Notes: generated by a model from the letters alone, not told the origin. DNA of 64,000 nucleotides from Flavobacteriaceae bacterium NBU2973 (GCA_026162565.1 JAOEIQ010000003.1:186001-250000), one strand, 5' to 3'. Positions 24,605-34,590 are shown, counted from the stretch's first letter. Translations and numbers: made by a program.

Positions 24605-25048
24605 ATGCAAAAAACACTCCTCATAGTAGCTTTTATAGCAATAACTTTTAACACATTTGCACAACGTCAAGAACGCGTTAAGGCTCTTAAAGTAGCCTTT
24701 ATTACTGAAAAATTAGAACTTACAAGTAGTGAAGCGCAACAATTTTGGCCAGTTTATAACGCTATAGAAGACGAAAAAGAAGCACTGCGTAAACAAACTC
24801 AAAAACTGCGTAAAAGTGTGGATTTAGAATCGCTGACTGACAGTGAAGCCAATTCGGTTATAGAACGTATGTTAGCTTTAGAAGACAAAAAGCATCAATT
24901 ACAAAACAAGCAAGTAAAAGATTTACTAAAAGTAATTCCTGCTAAAAAAATAATACTCTTAAAAGGAGTTGAAGAACAATTTAACAGACGAATGCTTGAC
25001 GAGATTAGAAAACGTCGTCAAAAATTTCAAAATAAAAATAGACCCTAA
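24605..25048 (+). CDS. Periplasmic Spy/CpxP-like protein (sensor of ECF sigma factor)
   Basis: 147 aa. Signal peptide 1-19 (TFAQ). Entirely helical and charged afterwards, with the LTSSEAQQFWPVYNAIEDEK motif that marks the flavobacterial sensor-of-ECF-sigma family, a relative of CpxP/Spy (LTxxQ-type proteins that bind unfolded protein or metal). It starts 1 nt after the upstream stop. Together the three genes form an envelope-stress response unit. Confidence 0.8.
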   Translation: MQKTLLIVAFIAITFNTFAQRQERVKALKVAFITEKLELTSSEAQQFWPVYNAIEDEKEALRKQTQKLRKSVDLESLTDSEANSVIERMLALEDKKHQLQNKQVKDLLKVIPAKKIILLKGVEEQFNRRMLDEIRKRRQKFQNKNRP

Positions 25049-25172
25049 AAACTAGAGGGTGTCAAAAATCAATTTGTCAGGTCGAGCGGAGTCGAGACCT
25101 ACTTTGATAATGTACAAATTGAAGTTCTCGACTTCGCTCGAACAGACAAGAATACTTACTTTTCAGACACTC
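25044..25172. repeat. Palindromic repeat element, full copy B, in a larger hairpin
   Basis: Arms 25074-25097 and 25126-25149 have the same 24-nt sequences as copy A (10269-10345), with one extra difference (CTTCGCT for CTCCGCT). Outside them AGAGGGTGTC (25044-25053) can pair with GACACTCTC (about 25164-25172), giving a long nested hairpin between two convergent genes, likely their terminator. The loop between the arms differs from copy A. Confidence 0.88.
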
Positions 25173-25177
25173 TCTTT

Positions 25178-26242
25178 TTATTCTCTGAACGTTAGTTTAG
25201 CAATACGTCCACGTCCAGCAGCATACGCAACACTATCGTTTAAAAAACGAATAGTATAAAAGCCCTCATCACTTAAGTGCCTCCAACTATTACCAGAATC
25301 GCTCGAGTAATCTATTCCTTTAAAACCAAGAGCAACTAACTCCTTCCCGTCTCCATTTGGCACATATTGCACACAGCTTCTATAACCTGGAGATTTATTT
25401 TCTGCAACTAATTGCCAAGTTCTTCCACCATCTTGAGTTCTAATTTTATTAGCCGAGCTATCAGCCGCTTTTGTGTAATCACCACCAATACCAAAACCAT
25501 TTTTTTCATCGTAAAAATCTATGGAGTAGATTCCAGTAGTTTCTTTTCCCTGTATAATAGGTGTTTCATAAACTTCCCAAGATTTCCCTTTATCAGGCGA
25601 GTATAAAACACGACTTGCTTTTCCTCCTGTTGCAACCCAAGTATGATCTCCTACAATAGCGATATTAGTATCGCTAGCAGCAAAAGCAGCTTCTCCCTCT
25701 ATTACCTTTGGGAGGATTTCACAGGATAATTTATGCCAAGTTTCGCCACCATCACGTGTTATAATAATACTCATACAATCGTCTGTAGGATCTCCAATAG
25801 CAATACCTTCTTGATCGTTCCAAAAGTCCATAGAGTCATAAAAGGCTTTTTCACGAGTTTCTTTGTAAACTAATCTAATAGAATCTTTATCAACCTTATA
25901 CAATAGCGCTGGACTAGCTATGCTTAAAGCAAAGCCTGCACTCTCTGTTACAGCTAGTGACCGAAAATTAGGAACTATTGAATCGTGTTTCAATTGAAAA
26001 CTTATAGCTACTCTTTCATCTTCTCCTTTGGAAACATTTCCGCCTAAATTCCCTTTAGAGCTTACAAAACTTAAATCGCCTTTTTTATTGACCTCAATCG
26101 CTCTAACATTTAGTAACGAATCTTTTAGTAACGTATTAATCTCAACAGATTTAAAGTCACGTGGTTTAAATTCACCATCTTTTTTATCATTACAAGACAC
26201 AAATAGTATAGTAATAACTAAAATTAAAAATAGATTCTTCAT
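25178..26242 (-). CDS. YCF48/BNR-type beta-propeller lipoprotein
   Basis: 354 aa. Lipobox FVSC with Cys17. Repeated propeller motifs of the BNR/YCF48 type: TRDGGETWHKL, SPDKGKSWEVY, TQDGGRTWQLV and SSDSGNSWRHL, each starting a blade. Such proteins are often labelled oxidoreductase or photosystem assembly factor by similarity, but no redox motif is present; a surface or periplasmic binding role is more likely. Confidence 0.82.
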   Translation of the reverse strand: MKNLFLILVITILFVSCNDKKDGEFKPRDFKSVEINTLLKDSLLNVRAIEVNKKGDLSFVSSKGNLGGNVSKGEDERVAISFQLKHDSIVPNFRSLAVTESAGFALSIASPALLYKVDKDSIRLVYKETREKAFYDSMDFWNDQEGIAIGDPTDDCMSIIITRDGGETWHKLSCEILPKVIEGEAAFAASDTNIAIVGDHTWVATGGKASRVLYSPDKGKSWEVYETPIIQGKETTGIYSIDFYDEKNGFGIGGDYTKAADSSANKIRTQDGGRTWQLVAENKSPGYRSCVQYVPNGDGKELVALGFKGIDYSSDSGNSWRHLSDEGFYTIRFLNDSVAYAAGRGRIAKLTFRE

Positions 26243-26294
26243 AAAAAGCGGTTGTAATTAATTGTAAAATATCTCAAAAATAAACATTAAAATG

Positions 26295-26302
26295 TACCTT
26301 TG
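26295..26302 (+). promoter_or_regulatory. TACCTTTG -7 box of the RsmB-like gene
   Basis: TACCTTTG followed by CA, 18 nt before the ATG at 26321, implying a very short leader. No TTG is found at the normal -33 distance. Confidence 0.5.
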
Positions 26303-26320
26303 CATGTTTAATTTTTTACA

Positions 26321-27538
26321 ATGCGTTTACACAGAAATTTATGCTTTGCGGTAATTGATGGGTTACACCTTATTTTCAATGAAAATGACTATGCCGATAA
26401 AGTCATCCAACAATTATTAAAAAGAGATAAACGTTGGGGAAGTCGTGATAGAGGTTTTATAGCAGAAACTGTTTATACAATTGTTCGTTACAAACGCTTA
26501 TATGCAGAAATAGCTAACGTAAAAGAACCCTTTTCTCGTGATGATTTATGGCGCATTTTCGCGGTTTGGGCAACCTTAAAAGGAATTAAACTTCCTGATT
26601 GGAAGTATTTTGAAAATACGCCTACACGAAAAATTAAAGGCCGTTTCGATGAGTTATCTAAAGTTCGAGTATTTCGTGAGTCTATTCCTGATTGGATTGA
26701 TACTGTAGCTGTTTCAGAATTAGGTGAAGAAACCTGGAATAAAGAAATGGCGTCTCTTAATGAGCAAGCTTTTGTTATTTTAAGAGCTAATACCTTAAAA
26801 GTTTCAAAAGAAACATTGCAGGCTACACTCTTCGATGAAGGTATAGAAACTGAATTTATAAAAGGTTACCCTTCAGCATTGCAATTGACTGATCGCGCTA
26901 ATGTTTTTAAAACCGAAGCTTTTAAAAAAGGGTATTTTGAGGTTCAGGATGCTTCTTCACAATTAGTTGCAGAATTTTTAGATGTAAAATCAGGCATGAA
27001 AGTTGTTGATACTTGTGCTGGAGCTGGAGGTAAAACATTGCATTTAGCATCCTTAATGGAAAATAAAGGTCAAATTATTGCCATGGATATTTATGAAAGT
27101 AAATTGAAAAAGCTTAAAGTAAGAGCTAAAAGAAATGGTGTTCACAACGTAGAAATGAAAGTTATAGACTCTACAAAACCTATAAAAAAGTTATATAATA
27201 TGGCAGATCGTGTTTTGATTGATGCGCCTTGTTCTGGTCTGGGAGTGCTACGAAGAAATCCTGATAGTAAATGGAAGCTAGAAGAAAAATTTTTGGACAA
27301 AATTCGTACAACACAACAAGATGTATTACAACAATACTCTAAAATGGTAAAGTCGGGAGGCAAATTGGTATATGCAACTTGTTCTGTATTACCATCTGAA
27401 AACGAAAAACAGGTTAACAAATTTTTAGAGTCTGAATCCGGAAAAGAGTTTACCTTTGTAAAAGATAAAAAAGTGCTATCTCATAAATCTGGTTACGACG
27501 GATTTTACATGGCTTTATTAGAAAAGAAAAATAATTAA
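26321..27538 (+). CDS. RsmB/NOP family RNA m5C methyltransferase
   Basis: 405 aa SAM-dependent RNA cytosine-C5 methyltransferase. NusB-like helical N-terminus, then the Rossmann core: VQDASSQLVAEFL, SAM motif VVDTCAGAGGKTLHLASLM, DAPCSGLG (Cys304) and YATCSV (Cys354), the two cysteines of the family (release base and nucleophile). Probably methylates 16S rRNA as RsmB does, though the exact site cannot be read from sequence. Confidence 0.92.
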   Translation: MRLHRNLCFAVIDGLHLIFNENDYADKVIQQLLKRDKRWGSRDRGFIAETVYTIVRYKRLYAEIANVKEPFSRDDLWRIFAVWATLKGIKLPDWKYFENTPTRKIKGRFDELSKVRVFRESIPDWIDTVAVSELGEETWNKEMASLNEQAFVILRANTLKVSKETLQATLFDEGIETEFIKGYPSALQLTDRANVFKTEAFKKGYFEVQDASSQLVAEFLDVKSGMKVVDTCAGAGGKTLHLASLMENKGQIIAMDIYESKLKKLKVRAKRNGVHNVEMKVIDSTKPIKKLYNMADRVLIDAPCSGLGVLRRNPDSKWKLEEKFLDKIRTTQQDVLQQYSKMVKSGGKLVYATCSVLPSENEKQVNKFLESESGKEFTFVKDKKVLSHKSGYDGFYMALLEKKNN

Positions 27539-27633
27539 ACACACATGAAACGAGCATGTTAAAATATTATCACTCACAAGAATGATTAATAGCGAACTGC
27601 ATGTGACCGTTAAAAAACAATAAATACAAACAC

Positions 27634-29550
27634 ATGAAACACCTTTACGTTTTTTTCCTACTTATTTCATCAATTGGTTTTGCTCAAATTCCCAATAATT
27701 ATTACGATAGTGCAAATGGCTTATCTGGTTTTGCTTTAAAAACGCAATTAAAAACTATAACAACAACAGGTTCAGTTTCCAGATCTTACGATCAGTTATA
27801 TGATGGTAATGGTATTTCTGGATCACAAGGCTACATTGACACCCATTCAGATGTTGCTACGTCTTCTGGTAATCAGTATGAAAGTGATGGTACTATTTTA
27901 GATATGTATTCTGAAAACCCTGCCCCAAATATGGCTACAGATCCAGACCCAAATAACAATGATCCATACAACTACAATCATGGTTCAATGCAATGTGGAA
28001 ACCAAATGGCAGAAGGAGATTGTTATAACCGAGAGCATTTAGTTCCTCAATCATCATTTAATAGTGCCTTCCCAATGCAAAGCGATATACATCATGTTAT
28101 CCCAACTGATGGTCGTGTTAATAATTTTAGAGGTAGTTTACCATTTGGAATAGTAGATGACACTGATCCTGGTTTATGGACTTCCTTAAATGGATCTAAA
28201 AGAGGAAATAGTGATGTTAGTGGTTATTCAGGTGATGTATTTGAACCTATCGATGAATTTAAAGGTGATATAGCTCGAGCCTTACTGTATTTTGTAACGC
28301 GATACGAAGATACTGTAGATGGCTATACAAGTTTTGATATGTTTAATGGCACAAATGATCAAGCATTTCAAACTTGGGCAATTGATATGTTATTAGATTG
28401 GCATTATAATATTGATCCTGTAGATCAAAGAGAGCGTGACAGAAATAATGCTGCTTATAATTTTCAGGGAAACGCTAATCCTTTTGTTGATCATCCAGAA
28501 TATGCAGCTATGATTTGGGATCCTATGCCAGATACTGAAGCACCAACAAACCCAACAAATTTAGTGGCATCTAATCCTACTGATAATACTATTGATTTAT
28601 CCTGGACAGCTTCTTCAGATAATATTGCTGTAGTTTCTTATGATATCTATGTAGACGGAGCTAATAGCTTCAATACAACGCAAACTACATTTACTGTTAC
28701 AATGCTCTCTCCAGATACCAATTATTGTTTTACCATTAAAGCAAAAGATGGGGCTGGAAATGAATCAGGATTTAGTAATCAAGACTGTGAAACCACTACA
28801 GATAATGGTTCTGTTGGAGGGGAAATAGATTTGTTTATTTCAGAATATGTAGAAGGTTCAAGTAATAACAAAGCTATCGAAATTGCAAATTTTACTGGTT
28901 CTACTGTCAACCTTTCTGCTTACACGATCGCAAGAAACACCAATGGTGGTGCAGCTTGGGGACCAGCATTGCAGTTAACAGGTAGTATAACAAATCAAGA
29001 TGTACATGTCGTGGCTAAAGGAAATGCAGATCAAGCTGTTTTAGATCTCGCTGATCAAACTTCTAGTGCAGATGCTATGCTATTTAATGGAGACGATCCT
29101 GTAGGTCTGTTTAAAGATGGTGAACTAATTGATGTTTTTGGATATTTTAATGAATTAGCAGGAACTAATGCCTTTGATAATGAAACTTACAGACGTAATG
29201 AGTCTGTTGAATTTCCAACAACAGTATTTAATTTAACAGGAGAGTGGACTGCCTTTCCTAATAACACATTTGATGGATTAGGAACCCATAATCAAACTTT
29301 AAATATCCAAAATTTTAATACATCTGAAATTAAGTTGTTTCCTAATCCAGTTAAAGGAAACATCATAAATATTTCTACTACAAAAGATTTAACTGTTGAA
29401 ATTTTTGATGTTTTAGGAAAAAAACTTCTAACATCGAAAATAGATTCCAACACTAATCAAATAACAATAAGCTCATTAAAGAAAGGAGTCTATTTGGTTA
29501 GATTAAATTCTGATAATGGTAATACTACTAGAAAATTAATCAAACAATAA
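27634..29550 (+). CDS. Secreted endonuclease I with FnIII, lamin-tail-like and T9SS domains
   Basis: 638 aa. Signal peptide 1-18 (GFAQ). The nuclease domain (about 20-300) has the EndA/NucM core CYNREHLVPQSSF and DIHHVIPTDGRVNNFRGSLP, with the beta-beta-alpha-metal His and Asn. Next come a fibronectin III module (about 307-390), a lamin-tail-like beta domain (IDLFISEYVEGSSNNKAIEI, about 400-550) and a Por sorting domain (KLFPNPVKGNIINIST, VEIFDVLGKKLL, KLIKQ). Secreted non-specific nucleases of this kind supply phosphate or nucleosides from extracellular DNA or RNA. Ends at a strong terminator. Confidence 0.93.
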   Translation: MKHLYVFFLLISSIGFAQIPNNYYDSANGLSGFALKTQLKTITTTGSVSRSYDQLYDGNGISGSQGYIDTHSDVATSSGNQYESDGTILDMYSENPAPNMATDPDPNNNDPYNYNHGSMQCGNQMAEGDCYNREHLVPQSSFNSAFPMQSDIHHVIPTDGRVNNFRGSLPFGIVDDTDPGLWTSLNGSKRGNSDVSGYSGDVFEPIDEFKGDIARALLYFVTRYEDTVDGYTSFDMFNGTNDQAFQTWAIDMLLDWHYNIDPVDQRERDRNNAAYNFQGNANPFVDHPEYAAMIWDPMPDTEAPTNPTNLVASNPTDNTIDLSWTASSDNIAVVSYDIYVDGANSFNTTQTTFTVTMLSPDTNYCFTIKAKDGAGNESGFSNQDCETTTDNGSVGGEIDLFISEYVEGSSNNKAIEIANFTGSTVNLSAYTIARNTNGGAAWGPALQLTGSITNQDVHVVAKGNADQAVLDLADQTSSADAMLFNGDDPVGLFKDGELIDVFGYFNELAGTNAFDNETYRRNESVEFPTTVFNLTGEWTAFPNNTFDGLGTHNQTLNIQNFNTSEIKLFPNPVKGNIINISTTKDLTVEIFDVLGKKLLTSKIDSNTNQITISSLKKGVYLVRLNSDNGNTTRKLIKQ

Positions 29551-29564
29551 ATTAGCAATTTATC

Positions 29565-29618
29565 AAAAAAAAAAGCGACTGCATTTCGAGAACCTCAATG
29601 ACCAGTCGCTTTTTTTTA
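29565..29618. terminator. Terminator between endonuclease I and bestrophin genes
   Basis: Outer stem AAAAAAAAGCGACTG / CAGTCGCTTTTTTTT enclosing a 24-nt loop; T runs on both strands, so it serves both convergent genes. Confidence 0.85.
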
Positions 29619-30719
29619 CATTACAATATCATTCTTCCATTCATAAGGTTCTGGAATATTTACATCATCAATTAATTCTCTAATATCAATTTCGATGCCG
29701 CGACTCATATTGGTAATTGGTACATCATTCGGTCCACCTTCAAATGGATTTTCAGTATTCTCACCTATTTTTTCCATAGTATGAAACACCCAAGCTAATA
29801 AAGCACTAAAAGGAATAGAAAACCATACAAAATGTTTGGCAATAACTTCTTGAATTCTATGTGTAAACGATAAATGAGATTCATGAGTTGCTAAATCTTC
29901 AAAAATATGCTCTCCAATACCTTCAAAACCTTCCATAATTCCAAAAGGCAAGAGAATAATAAAAATCCAGACAAAAATATAATTCATAGTTGCATATTGT
30001 CTTGGGTAAGGAAAGTTCTTTATGCGCTCACTCTTTCCTTGTAACGTATAGAATTCTACCAACATATTAGACATTTCCATATGTCTAAAATCCTCTATTA
30101 AATCTTGCTGTTTTAGTTCCTTTAATCGTCTGGATTGCACACCCAACAATTGAGAAGCTCTATTTCCTTTAGCAAATACTTCATTGTAATCTTCTTCAGA
30201 AAGGTATTCTTTTATAGCATCCTCAATAGGTATTGTATCTTCACATACCAAATAATTAGCTTCTCTAAATTCAGCATTAGATTTTCCAGATTTTAAATGT
30301 TGTTCCCATGGTTTATCTGCACGTAATTGATATCGTAAAGCAGTGAGCCATGCAATATGTCTATGCACTAGTTCTCTATGTATTTCATGTAACTCTTCGT
30401 TGGATAATTTCGCTTTAGTATGATCATTATTAATAAAGTCTTTAACCATAATGGTCCAAGAGCGTGAGGCGTTTACTATTCCTCCCCAGATTTTACGCGC
30501 TTCCCATAAGCGATCGTAGGATGCGTTATTCTTAAAACTCACTAAAAATGCAACGGCAGTTCCTAAAACTCCTAATGGTAACCAAGGAACATGTAACCAT
30601 TTTAATCCAACCACATCAAATAAAACGACTGGGATTGTAGCGATTATTAAAAATAGAAATATATGTCGTCGTGTCCACTTTATAACTCCTTTGACTGGAA
30701 ATATTCGTCTTGTATACAT
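29616..30719 (-). CDS. Bestrophin family anion channel
   Basis: 367 aa. Homologue of bacterial bestrophins (YneE/UPF0187): the family motif SFKNNASYDRLWEARKIWGG (64-83), four hydrophobic segments (about 20-38, 42-60, 245-265 and 295-315) and a C-terminal NPFEGGPNDVPI block in the region of the channel's lower neck. Bestrophins form pentameric chloride or cation channels in the cytoplasmic membrane. Single gene. Confidence 0.9.
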   Translation of the reverse strand: MYTRRIFPVKGVIKWTRRHIFLFLIIATIPVVLFDVVGLKWLHVPWLPLGVLGTAVAFLVSFKNNASYDRLWEARKIWGGIVNASRSWTIMVKDFINNDHTKAKLSNEELHEIHRELVHRHIAWLTALRYQLRADKPWEQHLKSGKSNAEFREANYLVCEDTIPIEDAIKEYLSEEDYNEVFAKGNRASQLLGVQSRRLKELKQQDLIEDFRHMEMSNMLVEFYTLQGKSERIKNFPYPRQYATMNYIFVWIFIILLPFGIMEGFEGIGEHIFEDLATHESHLSFTHRIQEVIAKHFVWFSIPFSALLAWVFHTMEKIGENTENPFEGGPNDVPITNMSRGIEIDIRELIDDVNIPEPYEWKNDIVM

Positions 30720-30848
30720 AGAAAAGATTTAAATACTAAAAATAGAAAAATAAATCTAAAATTTAGATCAAGTTATTTTGTGAATTATTTGGTGAATAAC
30801 TCTAAAATTAAGAATCAATTTTAATCGTTTTTATATATTAAATAAATT

Positions 30849-30856
30849 AAATTTGT
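30849..30856 (+). promoter_or_regulatory. TAAATTTG -7 box of purL
   Basis: TAAATTTG 20 nt before the purL ATG. A clear TTG is missing at -33. Confidence 0.4.
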
Positions 30857-30876
30857 GCTTTCAAAATTCAAAATAA

Positions 30877-33800
30877 ATGATTCATTTCTTCGGAAACCAA
30901 AACAGCAAAGTATTTGCTGTTCAAGCAACAAAAGAATTATCAACAGAGACAACAACAAAGCTTACATGGCTTTTTGGCAATCAACCTAAAATAGAACAAG
31001 CATCACTCGATGCTTTTTTTGTTGGACCTCGTGCAGCAATGATTACACCTTGGAGCACCAATGCTGTAGAGATTACTCAAAATATGGGAATAGATGGTAT
31101 TATTCGTATTGAGGGATTTAAAGCTGTTTCTGAAGGTTTTAAAGATTATGACCCAATGATTTCAGAGAAATTTAATGGTCTACATCAAGAATCATTTACT
31201 ATAGATATTCAACCAGAACCTATTTTAAATATCGAAGATATTGCTGCCTACAATGAGCAAGAAGGATTAGCATTAAGTGATGAGGAAATAAGATATCTAG
31301 AAGATGTTTCTAAACGTATTGGTAGACCACTAACAGATTCTGAAGTTTTTGGATTTTCTCAAGTAAATTCAGAACACTGTAGACACAAAATATTCAATGG
31401 TACATTTGTTATAGATGGTGAGGAAAAACCAACCTCTCTTTTTAAAATGATAAAAGAAACATCGAAACAAAACCCGAATGATATTGTTTCAGCTTATAAA
31501 GACAATGTGGCCTTCATAAAAGGTCCAACTATAGAACAATTTGCACCAAAACGTGCTGATATTCCGGATTATTATACAACCAAAAATTTTGATTCTGTAA
31601 TTTCTTTAAAAGCTGAAACACATAATTTCCCTACCACTGTAGAGCCCTTTAATGGTGCAGCAACAGGTTCTGGTGGAGAAATTAGAGATCGATTGGCTGG
31701 AGGAAAGGGATCAATTCCATTAGCTGGAACTGCCATTTATATGACGTCTTATTCAAGACTAGAAAAAGACAGACCTTGGGAACAGAAATTTGAAGCGCGT
31801 AAATGGTTGTATCAAACACCAATTGATATTTTAATTAAAGCTTCCAATGGTGCGTCAGATTTTGGAAATAAATTTGGGCAACCTCTTATTTGTGGTTCAG
31901 TTCTAACTTTTGAGCACGAGCAAGACAATAGAAGATTGGGTTACGATAAAGTTATTATGCAAGCTGGTGGTATTGGTTATGGAAAAGCAGATCAAGCCCT
32001 AAAAGACACTCCTAAAGAAGGCGATAAAGTGGTTATTCTTGGTGGCGAAAATTATCGTATAGGAATGGGAGGAGCAGCGGTCTCCTCTGCTGACACTGGA
32101 GAATTTTCTACTGGAATAGAATTGAACGCAGTACAACGTTCTAATCCAGAAATGCAAAAACGTGCAGCTAATGCGGTTCGTGGCATGGTAGAAAGTGATG
32201 AGAATTTTATTGTTTCAATCCACGATCATGGTGCTGGTGGCCATTTAAATTGTTTATCAGAACTTGTTGAAGATACTGGAGGAAACATAGATTTAGATGC
32301 ATTACCTGTTGGAGATCCAACACTATCTGCTAAAGAAATTATTGGTAACGAATCCCAAGAAAGAATGGGATTAGTTATCGCTGAAAAGCATATAGACACT
32401 CTTAATAAAATTGCAGAACGAGAGCGTTCTCCAATGTACACTGTTGGTGATGTTACGGGAGATGATCGTTTTACCTTTGAATCAAAAACCAATGGCGATA
32501 AGCCAATGGATTTAGCCATGAGCGATATGTTTGGTAGTTCACCAAAAACCGTCATGACAGATACTACTGTAGAACGTAATTATGGAGGTATATCTTACGA
32601 CAACGATAAATTTTATGATTATTTAGATCAAGTACTGCAACTTGAGGCTGTTGCCTGTAAAGATTGGTTAACTAATAAAGTAGATCGTTGTGTTGGTGGT
32701 AAAGTTGCCAAACAACAATGTGTAGGACCTTTACAATTACCACTAAACAATGTTGGTGTCATGGCTTTAGATTATAAAGGTAAAGAAGGTATTGCAACGT
32801 CTATTGGTCACTCTCCTATTTCAGGATTAATAGATCCAATTGCTGGAAGTCGCAACTCAATTACTGAAGCCTTAACTAACATTATTTGGGCACCATTAAA
32901 AGATGGTTTGAAATCTGTTTCACTATCTGCAAACTGGATGTGGCCATGTAAGAATGAAGGTGAAGATGCACGCTTATACGAAGCAGTAAAAGCTATTTCA
33001 GAATTTTCAATTGATTTAGGTATTAATGTTCCAACAGGAAAGGATTCTCTTTCTATGAAGCAAAAATATCCTGAAGGTGATGTTGTTTCTCCAGGAACAG
33101 TAATTATCTCTGCTGCTGCAAATTGTAACGATATTACAAAAGTGGTTGAGCCTGTTTTTCAAAAAAATGGAGGAAACATTTATTATATAAATCTATCTCA
33201 AGATGGTTTTAAATTAGGAGGAAGTTCTTTCGCGCAAATCAATAATAAAATTGGTAACAATACACCAAATGTAAAATCTGCTGATTATGTAAAAACGGTT
33301 TTTAACACGATTCAAAACCTAATAAAAGATGAACAGATTGTTGCTGGTCATGATGTAGCCTCTGGTGGATTAATTACAACGTTATTAGAATTGTGTTTTG
33401 CGGATAATAATCTTGGAGCTGAATTAGATATTACAGCCTTAAATCAAAACGATTCATTTAAAGTACTTTTTGCCGAAAATGCTGGAATTGTTTTCCAATC
33501 TAAAGATAATTCAATAGAAACAATTCTTACTGAAGCCAATATTGAATTTCATAATATTGGTAAAGTAACTGAAAGCGACGTATTAAGCATTATTAATAGA
33601 AATGACGTCTTTACTATGACAGTGTCTCGATTAAGAGATATGTGGTACAAGACCTCACTTCTACTTGATCGCAAGCAAACAGCAAATGGTTTAGCAGATG
33701 TTCGTTTTGACAACTATAAAAATCAACCTTTAAACTACATTTTCCCTCAACATTTTACTGGAAGATTAGAAGATATGTTGTCAGGTCGAGCGGAGTCGAG

Positions 33801-34587
33801 ACCTCTTGACAACCTTTCGACTGCGCTCAAGGAGACAAGACGACCAAAAGCTGCCATTATTCGTGAAAAAGGATCTAATTCTGAACGCGAGATGGCAAAT
33901 GCTATGTATTTAGCAGGTTTTGATGTTAAAGATGTGCATATGACCGATTTAATCTTTGGTCGTGAAACACTAGAAGATATACAGTTTATTGGAGCTGTTG
34001 GTGGATTTTCAAACTCCGATGTTTTAGGTTCTGCTAAAGGTTGGGCTGGCGCTTTTAAATACAATGAAAAAGCAAATACTGCTCTAAAAAAGTTCTTTGA
34101 GCGAGAAGACACACTCTCTGTAGGAATTTGCAATGGCGCACAATTGTGGATGGAACTGGATTTAGTGAATCCTGATCATGAAATTCATGGTAAACTAACT
34201 TATAATGATTCTGGAAAACACGAAAGTGCCTTCACATCTGTAAAAGTGCAAGACAACAATTCTGTAATGCTATCTACTTTAGCAGGAACAACTTTGGGTG
34301 TTTGGATTTCACATGGTGAAGGGAAATTTAGTCTACCATATTCTGAAGATCATTATAATATTTGTGCAAAATATAGTTATGATGGCTATCCACATAATCC
34401 AAATGGATCAGATTTTAACACAGCAATGCTATGTGATAAAACTGGAAGACATTTAGTTACTATGCCTCATATAGAACGCTCTACGTTTCAATGGAATTGG
34501 GCTCATTATCCAGAAGGTAGAAAAGATGACGCTTCACCTTGGTTAGAAGCTTTTGTGAATGCTAGATTATGGATTGAAAAACAATAA
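30877..34587 (+). CDS. purL: Phosphoribosylformylglycinamidine synthase (fused large form)
   Basis: 1236 aa FGAR amidotransferase, fourth step of purine synthesis: FGAR + glutamine + ATP to FGAM. The synthetase part has SQVNSEHCRHKIF and the AIRS-like ATP domains (LKAETHNFPTTVEPFNGAAT, DHGAGGHLNC). The C-terminal glutaminase has GICNGAQ with nucleophile Cys1085 and a late His/Glu pair (FQWNWAHYPE). Residues 969-988 (SGRAESRPLDNLSTALKETR) are encoded by an in-frame palindromic repeat element placed in the linker just before the glutaminase domain (RPKAAIIREKG). The frame is preserved, so the enzyme is presumably functional. A perfect terminator follows. Confidence 0.96.
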   Translation: MIHFFGNQNSKVFAVQATKELSTETTTKLTWLFGNQPKIEQASLDAFFVGPRAAMITPWSTNAVEITQNMGIDGIIRIEGFKAVSEGFKDYDPMISEKFNGLHQESFTIDIQPEPILNIEDIAAYNEQEGLALSDEEIRYLEDVSKRIGRPLTDSEVFGFSQVNSEHCRHKIFNGTFVIDGEEKPTSLFKMIKETSKQNPNDIVSAYKDNVAFIKGPTIEQFAPKRADIPDYYTTKNFDSVISLKAETHNFPTTVEPFNGAATGSGGEIRDRLAGGKGSIPLAGTAIYMTSYSRLEKDRPWEQKFEARKWLYQTPIDILIKASNGASDFGNKFGQPLICGSVLTFEHEQDNRRLGYDKVIMQAGGIGYGKADQALKDTPKEGDKVVILGGENYRIGMGGAAVSSADTGEFSTGIELNAVQRSNPEMQKRAANAVRGMVESDENFIVSIHDHGAGGHLNCLSELVEDTGGNIDLDALPVGDPTLSAKEIIGNESQERMGLVIAEKHIDTLNKIAERERSPMYTVGDVTGDDRFTFESKTNGDKPMDLAMSDMFGSSPKTVMTDTTVERNYGGISYDNDKFYDYLDQVLQLEAVACKDWLTNKVDRCVGGKVAKQQCVGPLQLPLNNVGVMALDYKGKEGIATSIGHSPISGLIDPIAGSRNSITEALTNIIWAPLKDGLKSVSLSANWMWPCKNEGEDARLYEAVKAISEFSIDLGINVPTGKDSLSMKQKYPEGDVVSPGTVIISAAANCNDITKVVEPVFQKNGGNIYYINLSQDGFKLGGSSFAQINNKIGNNTPNVKSADYVKTVFNTIQNLIKDEQIVAGHDVASGGLITTLLELCFADNNLGAELDITALNQNDSFKVLFAENAGIVFQSKDNSIETILTEANIEFHNIGKVTESDVLSIINRNDVFTMTVSRLRDMWYKTSLLLDRKQTANGLADVRFDNYKNQPLNYIFPQHFTGRLEDMLSGRAESRPLDNLSTALKETRRPKAAIIREKGSNSEREMANAMYLAGFDVKDVHMTDLIFGRETLEDIQFIGAVGGFSNSDVLGSAKGWAGAFKYNEKANTALKKFFEREDTLSVGICNGAQLWMELDLVNPDHEIHGKLTYNDSGKHESAFTSVKVQDNNSVMLSTLAGTTLGVWISHGEGKFSLPYSEDHYNICAKYSYDGYPHNPNGSDFNTAMLCDKTGRHLVTMPHIERSTFQWNWAHYPEGRKDDASPWLEAFVNARLWIEKQ
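33778..33838. repeat. Palindromic repeat element, copy C, in frame inside purL
   Basis: Left arm 33778-33801 is identical over 24 nt to the left arms of copies A and B; right arm 33815-33838 (TTTCGACTGCGCTCAAGG and on) is related to the other right arms with several changes. The loop is only 13 nt here. All three codon positions are read through: residues 969-988 of PurL. Confidence 0.9.
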
Positions 34588-34590
34588 AAC

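Noticed and set aside
25059-25259. Small ORF beginning MSKINLSGRAESRPT
   Set aside because: It is made of the palindromic repeat and its flanks; the same peptide arises wherever the repeat is read in this frame.
25178-26242. Oxidoreductase or photosystem II assembly factor
   Set aside because: Only BNR/YCF48 propeller blades are seen; there is no redox motif and the organism is not photosynthetic by any other sign.
27539-27633. Duplicated ACACATGAAAC before the endonuclease gene
   Set aside because: An 11-nt similarity 90 nt apart is too short to call a repeat or an alternative start.
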